Shown here: positions 53,515 through 64,000 of the stretch, piece by piece | How the letters are laid out: the number at the start of each line of letters is the position of its first letter | Position numbering within the stretch: position 1 is the first letter of the stretch | NCBI GenBank assembly: GCA_033085395.1 | Contig: JANQBS010000133.1 | Span: 1-64,000 of the forward strand | Length of the DNA stretch: 64,000 nt | Direction: 5' to 3' | From: Xanthoparmelia taractica | Taxonomy: Eukaryota > Ascomycota > Lecanoromycetes > Lecanorales > Parmeliaceae | Translations under genes and position numbers: made by a program | Notes under the pieces: generated by a model | Seen by the model: the letters and a program-made list of their open reading frames with translations, nothing else | The model's database searches: none | What the model was told of the DNA's origin: nothing

Positions 53515-54355
53515 TTAATGTGCAAGAGCTGCCGGAGAAGAGGTTGGAGCAGATGCAGCGTTAACAGCGTTGTATCCGATGACTGAAACCCCAGATTTTA
53601 CGACGAGCTCGCCAGGGCAGGTGACAATTTCCCAATCGAAGCTGGTTATGTCAGTGGTTGCGTCTAGCGGATAATAAGCACCCTACTTCCAATCCAGCGG
53701 AAATAACAGCCAGGCTGCAGCGCCGGTGGGAATGAAGAGCAGGTAATGGACGAGGGTCCGTCGTACTGTGCTCCCCAAACGTCCGTGGTTTCTTCCCACT
53801 CTGCCGAACAACCATCGGATCCTCCTCACCTTCCTCCGGGAATCTAAGAACGTCTTTGTGAGTCCCCGCGACAGATATGTCAGACACACACCCAAATCAA
53901 ATTGCATATTGCTGACATCATTCCCAGTATTAGTCGCCTGCACAATCATCTTCTTTCCTTAGAGAACGGTGCTCGTGAAGGTAAGCTGGTAGCAAGAGCA
54001 ACAATCAGGACTGCTTCCGCCGACAGCTATAAAGCCATACGTTAACTCGACGTTGATCTCCCGGGGTGACTGATCGCTGCACATGAGGCTGTTCTACCCC
54101 CGCAGCCCGATTGGGCATTGATATCTGTCAAGGGTTTGTCGGAGATGTCGCACGATCTAACAAATGATGTAATACCGGACAGGCACCATGCGCAGAATGC
54201 TTTGCAGCTGTCCCTGGAGATGTTAAGAGGCACTTGTGAAGGTAAGGGAATGCGTACCAGTAGCTGGTGGTTGTGCCGGAGCCTGGTGGTGCTGTAGCCG
54301 GGGCTACAGAGGTGCTCAAAAGGACCTGAAAGGCAATAGTAGTAAGGTAAGTTAT
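53515..54355 (-). pseudogene. GH45 endoglucanase pseudogene (multiple frameshifts and stops)
   Basis: Reading the minus strand with frame changes recovers a nearly complete glycoside hydrolase family 45 cellulase. A signal-peptide-like LTTIAFQVLLSTSVAPATA is followed by GSGTTTSYWD, which holds the catalytic-base Asp after an intron (54214-54257, GTACGC..CTCCAG). Next are CKAFCAWCLSGITSFVRSCD and PLTDINAQSGCGG, then MCSDQSPREINVELTYGF, CCSCYQLTF, VQATNTGNDV and FDL. A second intron (53845-53889) leads to IPGG, SDGCSAEW with the presumed acid Asp, GAQYDG, LQPGCYFR and VTCPGELVVKSG. Lesions are a one-base loss near 54087 (GGTAYMC-type motif), TAA at 53959-53961, TGA at 53827-53829, a one-base loss near 53697 and TAG at 53683-53685. 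The usual start region reads ATA rather than ATG (54353-54355), and the first of the paired cysteines after YWD is Ser. The gene is dead; coordinates give the recognisable core. Confidence 0.85.
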
Positions 54356-55954
54356 AGTGGAAGTGCGTAGCAGTATGTACAGAAACCTTGTATATGGAAG
54401 AATCAACTTTGAGTAGGAGCAGAATAATAAGCATAAGTCTCGACAAAGAGCCAAGATCTGAAAAACGTGTCCTGGGAAACTCGCAGACTGGCTCGAAGAC
54501 AGCATACTTTTCGAAGAGATGGATCCTACTTATCCTCATCGATGATATCGAAGCTAAAGTCATCCATCTCAATCTCGATTAGACTGAAACCCGCCTAGAG
54601 GAAAATGACACACTCGAATAGAACCCACGTTCAACGCTTGCAGCCATAATCACCGTGCCGATTGTATATCTGAACAATCCATGCATGAATGGGGGGAAGC
54701 TAGTAAAATGCTTACCATCCCAGAGATAGATCCAGAAGCGATGACGATCTAGGCTGTAAGGGAATGGGAACGAGCTCGGAGATCAAATGCTTGAAGAGCG
54801 TTTTGGATTACGTTCTTCGTGCGAAGGTGAATCGAAAAGGGATAGCTTTACTGGAGGGATTACTAGCAAGCGATAATAGCATGCAATACCAGCAAACGAA
54901 GAGATCATCAATCCTCACTCTTATACCACACATAATACCATCGGACGACACTCCCCTCCCCTCACCTCCCTTCCTCACCCATTTCCTAATCTCTGAAATA
55001 ATCCAGACCGTAGATACTCACCCCATTGAAGCGTAGACAAAACAAAACAATAATCTCCCACAGCACCAGAATCATACCCACAAGCACACGTCCAAGACAT
55101 ACACGACCCCCCTGATAATAATGAATAAAACCTAGACTTGACTTGGCTCAATAGCAGTGAGGGAAAGATACATAAACGAAGGACACATGGAAATCTACAG
55201 AGAATAATGACAGAATAGAAATCCCCGAGAATCAGTAAGTATAAAGGCGCGCGTTAGCCTTGGAGCTACCTTATTCATCCATCCATCGGGGATTTTATGA
55301 TTGGATGGTATTAATGTATTTTAGCAGGGAGAAACAAAGGTGGTGGCGATATTCCGTTCTTGGCAGATCTTGCAAGCGGGAGAGAGAGACTGATTGAGCA
55401 AGAGTGGGAAGAGAGAGATCTTAGGATCTTGTACGTGTTCCAACCCTCCAAGTTGACAAGGGCGGTAATTTTCTTCCCTCCTGCTTGCGGAACCTCATGT
55501 TCTCGAAGGGGCTCATTCTTCCTCATCAGCTGCGTCTCTCTATCCTGAGATAGGAAGAAGGAGGAAGGAAGAGGGTGGGTTGACATCATGAAAATTGTGG
55601 CTTCTGACGAATTTGCTTGGTTGGGAGAAGTTGTGGACGAAGTGAGGGACGGGACTGGGGGGGGGGAAACGGGGGATCAGTGTGGAATGCAGGACGGGGA
55701 GTATGTTATGTCGTAGTTCGGCGCTATTAGAGAAAGCCTTGACCAAACCTGCTTGAGAGGCATGATGGCAGTGAATATTGTAATTGGAAGAAATTTATGA
55801 TACTGAAGACCTTGGTATTGTTGCTTTCTGAGCCAACGCTACCACTGCCTCAATAGCTGAGTACGTGCCATGCTCCACGTGCCAGTCCCTCCCCATTCCA
55901 ATATGTAGGAACAAGGTTACAAGTTCTCTTCACCCATGTCTTGGATACCCTGAG
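54356..55954. other. Gene-poor region, nothing supported
   Basis: 1,599 bases between two broken genes. Composition is ordinary. Open frames are short and unrecognised. A G run (55659-55666) and scattered A/G-rich tracts are the only notable items. Confidence 0.55.
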
Positions 55955-56890
55955 CTAGAGGTGATCATCTGAGGATAGCTTTTCTAGAGTCCATCGAATA
56001 GAAGGGTCGGTGCATCGATCCATGTAATCCAAGTCAGATTCCTTCTGGGGGCTGCTGCTCATCATCGCGTCTTGGCACTCTCTAGCGAGCCTTCTCATGT
56101 CTTCGTCCTTCTCCATGCCCGGGGTGAGGTTGATCCGAGCTTTGCCCACGTTGCGGAGTAGTTTCAAGGGTTGAACAATCCATTCAAGTACTGTCATCTT
56201 ACAGGACATATCATGGGAATCGGATACAACACCGCTTTGTCGCTCCCAGAGATAATTTTCGCAAAATTGAGGGCCAGTCAGATTTGCTGGTCAAGGCATC
56301 CGGATGGTTTGTAGGACCAGTCAAGAAAATCGACACGGACGTTTTTGAGTGTTGGCTGGCGATAGAGGATTGAACAAATGCTGAACAGTGCATTCCGGAG
56401 ATCGAGGAGGAAGTATCGAAAGTCATGCGCCCAAATCTCGATTTGGACCTGTTTCACCATGTAAAAGGGAAAGTAGAAAGTCCCCTCTGGTTTCAGCTCA
56501 TTCGTTCTGATATATCTCATCCCTGGTTCAAATTCTCTAAATTTTGGTAATGGGGCCGTCGACCAGGCCGTGTTCCAGGGTTAGGAAGTCAAATCCTCTG
56601 CGAGTCACATGATCTCTGAAAGCACGGTTGTACATGAACGCAGTACCCTCGGTGTAAAGTTGGTGGTTAGCTCGAAGTATAGCGGTGTGACATGCCTCGT
56701 CATTAGGGCGGTAATTGAGAACGTTCGATGAGCACTCCAACGGATTTGGGGGTTTAACCTCCAATGAATTTGGCAGAAGGTGACCCAGGATTTTGTTGCG
56801 GACCTCAATCGGCAAGGCCACCAGAGGGAAAGGCTGAACGGACTCTACGAGTACGGGAGGCGGAGTGCCTGTATCGATAGTGTCCTCCAT
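55955..56890 (-). pseudogene. F-box-like fungal protein, disrupted by frameshifts
   Basis: Three overlapping-frame pieces on the minus strand read as one protein of about 310 residues. Piece 1 (56537-56890) starts MEDTIDTGTPPPVLVESVQP and contains FPLVALPIEVRNKILGHLLP, the pattern that opens fungal F-box-like proteins, then a typical cysteine/histidine-poor helical stretch. It runs into a stop at ITKI. Dropping one A from the AAAA run at 56542-56545 gives FREFEPGMRYIRTNELKPEG, which flows into piece 2 (to 56278) with WSYKPSGCL. A second shift near 56285 gives GPQFCENYLWERQSGVVSDS and piece 3, ending at 55955. No intron with acceptable donors explains either break. It may be a young pseudogene or contain sequencing errors. 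F-box proteins recruit substrates to SCF ubiquitin ligases; the target here is unknown. Confidence 0.55.
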
Positions 56891-58481
56891 GGCTAGAAAA
56901 GTGAACACGAAAGGCTTGATGCAGTAGAGAGATGAGCAGTGAATATTTCTATGGCGTCCTTCGTTGTCAGAGGTGGAGCAACAACGATGAAGAGGGAAGG
57001 AGTCGAATTCTTTGAATGTATGTACGGTTGAGAGCGTAGGAGTCAGTGGACTGACTGAGACCCTTGGTGACGTTGTCTGTGGTGTGCACGAGGGTGGTAT
57101 GCTTGTGAGTTGCTGGAGGTTGAATATTGTGATGGAAGATAATGTTATGTGTGCGAGTGTAAGGAAGGTAGGATCACGGTCTCAGATCTAGCTGGTCCGT
57201 TCCCGCAGTGGAAAATGATGTTGGAGGAAGTGTTTAAAACAACCTCTAACTTCTCTCTTTGAAGTGTTGATATTCTGCTTTACAGGTGTGTTAAAGTAAC
57301 TTGCTTGAGACGTGTTTGACCGTCCAAGCTCTTGGTGTCAGCTTCTACTGCTCTGTGTTGTGCGTCAAGGACGACTGTACGATGGATCATCGATGCAACT
57401 CCACAGAACATCACTAAAGACGAGACTCTATAAATGCAGGGACGCAAGCATGCCTAGGCATGAATTCCAGAGACGTGACAGACTTGGAGTATCTCTGGCG
57501 AGACATTTTCGCTGCCGTTTTGTAACATATCTCGAACTTCCTCCTGTCTTGCACACTTAATCCATCCCGATGCTCAATCAGATCACCCAACATTATATTG
57601 CCACCCGAGCTCACTCGCCAGAATCCTACTTGTTGGGGTAAAAGGTTGGAGATACATTCCATCCCACAAACAAGGGCAGTGGCAAGAATACATAACCCGA
57701 TCCATCATCTCCGTTCCTCCAAGTGTAGCGCTATGCTAAGCTAAGCCGAGCCGATAACTCTCTCGCTATCCCAAAGAGTCCGTATCCAAACGTACCATCC
57801 AGATGAATTCGGGGCTGCACTCCTGCTTGAAAATCACGAATGGAATCTGAATGGGAGATCAAGTACATTCCTTACCGACCCCTTACTCTCGTAAAATAGG
57901 ACTGTGACTCGACTTGCGTTGATTGTGTTGATTGTATATTGTACAGGACCGCATACCGTAATAGATGCTTTGGCGCTTTGATTAACTGCGCTTGAAGCAA
58001 GCAAGCGGTTCGTCCGCTTTTTTCGGATTTTGCGCGGAACCGATCTTTGTTCTAGAACATGGTTATTTCGTCGCGGTTTCTGTGGTGGTGTGGTTTTGGG
58101 GAGATGTGAGGTTGGTTGGTGGAGAGGGGAGGGGAGTGGAAGGAAGGGAGGTGGCAGGGATGGAAGTGATTGAGGCTCTTGTGTGAAGATCCATCGTATG
58201 TCTAGTGCGTTTTATTTTTCTATCTATCCTAGCAAGATCAAACCTGCTTGCTTCTATCTAAGATAATCGTGAGTCTAAAACCAACATATCCTATTATTGC
58301 ATCTGTCCAAGTAATATCAAACCCGCAGCTGGTCAGCAGTCTTCATATCCAGAGACATCGCCGAATGTGGAGAGTGTCTATTCGAAAATGGCGCGTCATG
58401 ATCCTTATCTCATGCTGGGCTCTCCAAGTACGACTCAAGTCCTTCTTCACCACCCTCGCCTCGCTCCCTCAAGCTCCCACC
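56891..58481. other. Gene-poor region, nothing supported
   Basis: 1,591 bases between the disrupted F-box-like gene and the end of the DUF3638 gene. No frame, RNA or repeat that I can defend. Confidence 0.55.
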
Positions 58482-61400
58482 TCAATCAAAAGCCCCCTCT
58501 TTGATCGTCCGCTTGCTGACCACCTGCCCCATATGCGTCGGCAGGAAATTCTGCCCTTTTCGCCGAATGGCCACCCAAGCCTTGATGAACCGGAGACATT
58601 GTTCTGCCTTCATTGCGGGCTTGGCGGTGATCATGACGGAGAGGAATGAACGATATTCTTCGATTGAGTTGAAGTAGAGCTGGCCGGCAAAGAGATGCAG
58701 CTCGCGTCTGAGGCTAGACGGTAGGCTCTGCCAGCCGACCACGGAGGGATACGTCAGGCCAGGCGGGGCGAGATCGACGGCACGCATGGCTTTGGTGACG
58801 CGGGGCTCATAGGTATGCAGCTTTACGTTTGCGGAACTCGCGTGAATGTCCTCGAAGAGCTGGTTTGCTTCGTACTGGGAGATGAGAAGCAGGTCGGTCG
58901 GCGACGTAATATCTTTGCTCGTGAGAATCCAATTTGCAGGACGAAGGTAGCTGTCGTAGTGGCCAGAATTTGGGCGATCCACCGTCCGGATGAAATCCGC
59001 CGTTACTCTCAGATGCCCAAGAAGCTCTGCTGCAACTGCATCTTTGGCTGATGTGTGACTAACCACGTCATACGCTCGAAGAAAATTTTGTAGTATATGA
59101 GTGCTACCAGTGAGCACATACTGTCGAAGCAGTTTGTCCACACCACGTTCAAGCGCCTTCAGGCGGGGAGGGCGCTGTATTTGTGTCTCTTGCTCAACTT
59201 CATGCGCCACTTCTCGCTCATGCTCCTCCTGCATTGACGCGCCTTCTGATATGGAGAAGTCGACGCTCCGCCATATCGAGAGCAGTTCTTGTACAATCGG
59301 GTCAGTATCCGTTTGGCTAGAATCTATAACACTTGGGACCGTGCTGATCTTGAGGGATGCAGGAGCGTAAAGATCCGTGAGCCGCTGCTCTTCTTTCTCC
59401 CTAAATGCCGATATGACACCCAGCGTAGCATCAGTCTCCTTGGCTACGTCCTCGAGACTGGGATAGCTTTTGGCGAAGGAAGCCATATGCTTTTGTCTCT
59501 GATGATGACTCAACCCTTGCAGCACTCGAAGCGGTTGGGAGCGCTCAATGCTTAAGCAGCTCTGCTCAAGACTCCAGGCGACAACGTCGTACCCATCAAT
59601 ATCGCTGCCGGGTTTGCCTGTAAGTTCTATGATGCTCTGGTGGACTTCTGGTGGCGCCACAAACATCAACGACTGACCTTGACCAAGCTTGCGAAGGCGC
59701 ATACACGCTGTAGAACTGTTAGCCCCAGTGTGAATTTGATAGTTGAGGACTTGCCTTGGACGAGCTTGTCTTTCACCAGTCTTGGGCCTAGAGTCACGGC
59801 CGCACGAGTATTGATTGGCAACTTTAGATCGGTGCCTCTATTATGTACTTCATCGAGATAAACAAGGCATCGATCCATACGGGATTGAAAGGAGGATGCT
59901 GTAAGAGTTTGGAGCTTGGCGTTTCGGGTTAGTACCATGACACTGTCGTCTTTATCAAAGAAAATGCCTGCATCAACATCGGAGATCATGGCCATCCAAG
60001 TCCTGATCACGTCCTCATTGGATAAATCCAATACCTGTGCCCCGACGTCAATCAAAATCCGCACGTGGGGCTCGGCCTCGGTGATAACCTGGAGCAGTAC
60101 TTCGGTGGACACTTGCCGACCTGCAGGATCTTTCGCACACATATAGCGCAAGTTCTCTTTCCGTACGACGTAATCCAGGACCTTGCCGCTGGTATGATGA
60201 AGATTTGGCAAGTCTTGCTGTGTGATCGAAAGTGGGAGCAGGAAACGATTGTCGTTGGTCCCACTAAAGCCTGTGGTCAGTTGGGGCCCTCCAACTTTAG
60301 CTGGCACATCCCAGCCAGATGTTGAGAGTTTCTCATCGAACTCTTTGCCTTCTTTGGGAAAGACGACGTTGGCCAAGAAGAAGTCGGTAATCTTTTTGCA
60401 GTGTCTCAGAGCCGGAAACAGCTCGTTGTTATACTGTTGGTCATCTTCAAGGTTTACAGCGCTCCAGTCTCTAAGACGGATTGGCAAATTAGAGCAACGG
60501 CTAATCCACGTTCCATACTCCAATGAAGGATCAGCGGCTTTGGAAAGCAGCTCAAAACACTGTCTGGTTTGTTCTTTGGACAGACCAGAGTAATAATACG
60601 ATAGGCAGGTCAGGGCTATCGCAACGTCGGGGTGCCCAAACTCAGCGCTCGGAGCAGGAACGTCTTTTGCGCGGTAAGGGACAGCCGATAGACAACGCGA
60701 GGGATGTAAGCCGTAATTGACGGACCATCGCTTTCCCCGTAGTACGAAGAGTAGAATCTTGTAAGCGATGAGACCTCGTATCAAGAGAAGATTCTGTAGA
60801 AATGTTGCTCCGCCACCATAGAAGCTCTTGATCACGTCAGAGTCCTCATTCGAGACATTTGAATTTTGAATAAAGCGTAGCACGGCCTCTTTTACCCGTG
60901 TCGGACATTGCTCGAAGCTCAGCGCAGGGAGATGACTTTCCAGGACGTCATCAGCTACATTACTCATAAGTCTCTGGCCAACAGACTCCGAAAGCAGTCT
61001 AATGGTAGGAAAGCTTGAGCTGGTCCGATGGTTTAGCTCTATTTGACTCGGGTCTACCGTTTGAAGCATGGTAGCGTGCTTCTCAATAAGGTCGAACATC
61101 GTTTGTGTCAGGATCCAGCGGTCTGGCTGCCCATCCATTAGTCGTTGAGTGCCCAGAGTGTAGATGAGCTGGAACTTGACATCAAGGATTTCATCGCTTT
61201 CGTCTAGAAGATCTCGAGCTTTCCCTTCCAGCCAGCTCTGTGCTTTGAGGAGTGGGGAAGCAATCTGAAATTCTCCCGCGGTGAGTCGCTCGATGCCTAT
61301 TAGCTTGAAGGAAAGTATATGCTCTGGCTGAGCAAGAAGAATGCCATTAGAAGATCTACAAGCCTCTTGCAAGACCTGGATCTGCCTGACCACTGCCGCA

Positions 61401-64000
61401 GTGAGTTCAATTTTCCTCGTGAATGGCATGTAGTAAATTGGGCGATCTAGCAAGCCTCCCAGACGCATGGCGAGGGTATCAATCATTTGCTTAGCTAAAG
61501 ACTTGAGGACGATGACCCTCGAGAGTCGGCTGCCATTTGCAATTGCAGCAGCAACAAGTGGAACGATCACGGACGACTTTCCCTCTCCCTAAAAGGTGTT
61601 AGCAAGCTGCATATTTAGGGAGCTCGGTAGACTGGACCATGTTTAGTTGAGTGAGAGAGTTGGAGGACGATGACGGGTTCAACATCTGGAGTGCGACTTG
61701 AACTTGGTTTGGGCGGATTAGGAAGTCATTTTCTATTTCAATTAAAAGCCATTCAGGCCAAAGATCGGATCCCCATCCAACGCGGCCAACGTTTTCCAAC
61801 TCGGCACACAGACTTGGGACGTCGTTTCGTTCCCCAACCAGTACAAGTCGCCGGGCGCGCTGGAGGATTGTTATTGCCTCACCTAAGACAAGTAGGCGGT
61901 ATTTCCAGTGAAAGGGCAGCTTCGACAAGTTGAGCAAGAGTTTGATCACAGAGCGGACTGTAAGTCGTGGCCAAAGAGCCCCAGCATCCAAGATCCCTGA
62001 AATTCGGTCTTTGGGCCTAAGACTGTCGTAGATAGCTTCTAATATCTCCATCACATGTTTCTCGCAATCTATGCGATTGATTAGAGGGTCCTCAAGCGAG
62101 CAGGGCATGATATTGGGAACGAGGCGTTCTTTGCGCTTATAAAATGCATCGAGGCTGGCCACAAGCTCATCGCTGTACTGCTTGCGGACAGATGATTTTC
62201 CTCGTTTCTCTCCCAACCCTTTTACCAAGTCACGGAGTTTCGGGTTGAAGTTTGAAGCCTGTGATGTACTTTCAAGTGTCATGACTTCGGGCGTTCGGGG
62301 TAATTGTGGAGGTGTAACCGATATGAGTATAGGTAATGTTGGTAGTAAAGAGGCAGCATCCAGTCTTGAATGGCCCTGCCACGTTTGCCAATCATCAGCT
62401 CTGTAATTGTGAGTAGGTCGGTCTTCGTACATGCGATCCAGTATTGACTGAGCATTGCCTATGTAGTTGTGGAACTCTCCGTTTTTGGTCCAATGAGCGA
62501 AAAGTGTTTTGATCTCATTACTTGCAGCTTTAATATTGAGTAGACTTGCATTTGTAGCTCCAGGAGCTTGGGGTATGCTACATGGCCATTGACCACCGTA
62601 GTGCTCTAGGACACTGTTGCTCTGCTTCTCTTTTTCATCATTGTGCTTCCTTTCTTCCGCTCGCCGTTCAGACGCACTCATGTGATTGGTTGAAGGTTGG
62701 AACGATTTCATATGCCGCTGGATAACAGGTTGTACACTTGAAGAAAGGAAAGTGATGCCGTGAGTTAGTGTAAACGAAGAATGGCGGGGGGGATTGCCAA
62801 TTGTGCGCAGCTCGCGCGAGAAAGCGAATGCTAATAGAGTGACTAACTGGATGGGATCTGAAATATTGTCGCCATATGCTATCGTTGAGAATAGGAAGAG
62901 TAACCGATATGTGTCTTGTTGTTGCGAGCTTGATCGGCAAAGTTCCAGAAGGCTTGCCCATGAAGAAGCAAAAGAGAGATCCAGCAATTCGGATAAGGGT
63001 GTTGAAGACTCAAAGCGCGTTCCGAATCCAGATATTGTTCCCAGGGACTGCAGCTCTTGTAAGAGTCTCCGCGATACTTTACATTTCTGGGGCCACTCTC
63101 TGACGAGTGATGCGATGTTGAACGTTCTAGCTGCTCGCTCACCCAATGCAATGCAATCACGGGCTTGGTACCGGACGTCCCATCGATCCTTAGCTACACT
63201 GACACCTCTGTCAGAGTTGTAGAAGCCAATGTTTCTGATACCCGCACGGGCCAAAATGTCCTTGTCGCGACCGGCGTAGAGGTCGGAAGCTCCTTTGCTG
63301 CCTGGATAGAACATGAGGAAACGGTCTCCGGAGGCCACAATCTGCTGAGCAAGCATTATGAAATCATCATGTTGGGCTATCATGGATAGTTGGGGGTTCC
63401 ATCTAACTTGCTGCATCACTCTGAGGTGCTTCGGGTAAAGCTTACGGTCAGGAGTCAGCTCAGCAATCCATGTCAAAAGAAGAATTATCTCCTCGTCTGC
63501 TGGTTTCGTCAAGCTCATGGATTGAGACCGAAGACATGCCAAAGACTCTTCCGTTCCAGTGTTGCCAGTAAATGGATCTGGTAGCACGTAAGACGTGACG
63601 GCATGAAGATAGGCCTTGTATAAAGCGCTCGTAATGTCTCCAGAGCCTTGAAGGCGCCGTAAGACTCCATCGATGTGATACCGAAAAAGCCGGATTTTCT
63701 GACCGCTAGTGCTCATTGTCACACTGACATGATGTCCTGATTTGGAGACGAAGACCTTTCCTTGAGGAACTATCAGGAGACGGTCATGTTTCCCAGCCAG
63801 CTGACCGATCCCGCAAAGAACCAAGCGGCTCTTAAGCCCAATCATAGTCCCGAGAGACTGGTCAGGATCTACGATTCGACAAAGCTCATGACACTGAAAG
63901 CGACCCTGCTGGTTTAAGTAAAAGTGTAGATCGAATCTGGAAAGTAGACAAGTAGTTGTTGACTGGCATTGAGAGATATGTGAATGTTTTCCCAGGTCTC
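58482..64000 (-). CDS. Giant DUF3638/DUF3645 protein, C-terminal ~1,800 residues (5' partial)
   Basis: Exons 61638->64000, 59755-61588 and 58482-59707 (about 1,806 residues in the window). The frame is open to the right edge, so the N-terminus lies beyond it. Such fungal and oomycete proteins reach about 3,000 residues. The DUF3638 domain is visible where QLNM is spliced to GEGKSSVIVPLVAAAIANGS, a P-loop-like motif followed by VIVLKSLAKQMIDTLAMRLG and helicase-like LAQPEHILSFKLIGIERL. DUF3645 follows with LPLSITQQDLPNLHHTSGKV. After that come ILIDVGAQVLDLSNEDVIRT, ARNAKLQTL, YLDEVHNRGTDLKLPI (a DE-H box-like motif) and ACMRLRKLGQGQSLMFVAPP. The first intron (61589-61637) begins GTCCAG and the second (59708-59754) is GC-AG (GCAAGT..CTACAG). 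Both are required for motif continuity. The combination suggests a nucleotide-dependent, superfamily-2-like enzyme; its biological role is not established to my knowledge. Confidence 0.88.

Noticed and set aside
54042..54572. A 176-residue intact secreted protein
   Set aside because: Its middle is one segment of the GH45 pseudogene and its ends are out-of-frame translation.

Overview
The window is nuclear DNA of a filamentous ascomycete (Pezizomycotina, plausibly Dothideomycetes; the class is an inference). The evidence is many short spliceosomal introns (mostly 44-100 bp with GT..CTAAC..AG signals), eukaryotic housekeeping genes in fungal forms (SFP1, NOC2, MCR1, MDM12, GWT1, HRD3, Sfr1/Mei5), and an AT-rich block almost free of CpA/TpG, the scar of repeat-induced point mutation (RIP). 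There are no operons. Genes lie on both strands as independent transcription units.

Layout. 0-18 kb is gene-dense: SFP1-like zinc-finger regulator (+), NOC2 ribosome-biogenesis factor (-), GT34 glycosyltransferase (+), mitochondrial NADH-cytochrome b5 reductase MCR1 (+), an MFS transporter (+), a conserved small hypothetical (-), a family-16 methyltransferase (+), and the ERMES subunit MDM12 (-). 18-21.3 kb holds one tiny Cys-rich gene and about 3 kb without a recognisable gene. 21-42.5 kb holds GWT1 (-), a GFA/CENP-V protein (+), a large disordered protein (+), a hypothetical (-), an SRPBCC protein (-), a pentapeptide-repeat protein (+), a secreted Ser/Ala-rich repeat protein (+), Sfr1/Mei5-like (+), and the ERAD component HRD3 (-). 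42.5-58.4 kb is sparse and decayed. It has a Clr5-domain gene (-) next to a RIP-mutated transposon relic, a 7-exon protein with a fungal NLR-type N-terminus and a ubiquitin-like-domain-like region (-), a basic disordered protein (-), a wrecked GH45 endoglucanase pseudogene (-) and a frameshifted F-box-like gene (-). From 58.5 kb to the right edge runs the C-terminal ~1,800 residues of a giant DUF3638/DUF3645 protein (-), whose start lies outside the window.

Most genes are unrelated housekeeping functions. Loose themes are ribosome biogenesis (SFP1, NOC2), ER/mitochondrial membrane biology (MCR1, MDM12, GWT1, HRD3) and cell wall/glycan (GT34, GWT1, the Ser/Ala-rich protein, the dead GH45). I did not find a convincing undescribed multi-gene system. 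The most informative items are the GH45 pseudogene that keeps its introns and family motifs, the RIP relic beside it in the gene-poor arm, the GEGKSS-bearing DUF3638 giant with a GC-AG intron, and several in-gene minisatellites. Exon structures were worked out by hand from splice signals, reading-frame continuity and family motifs.
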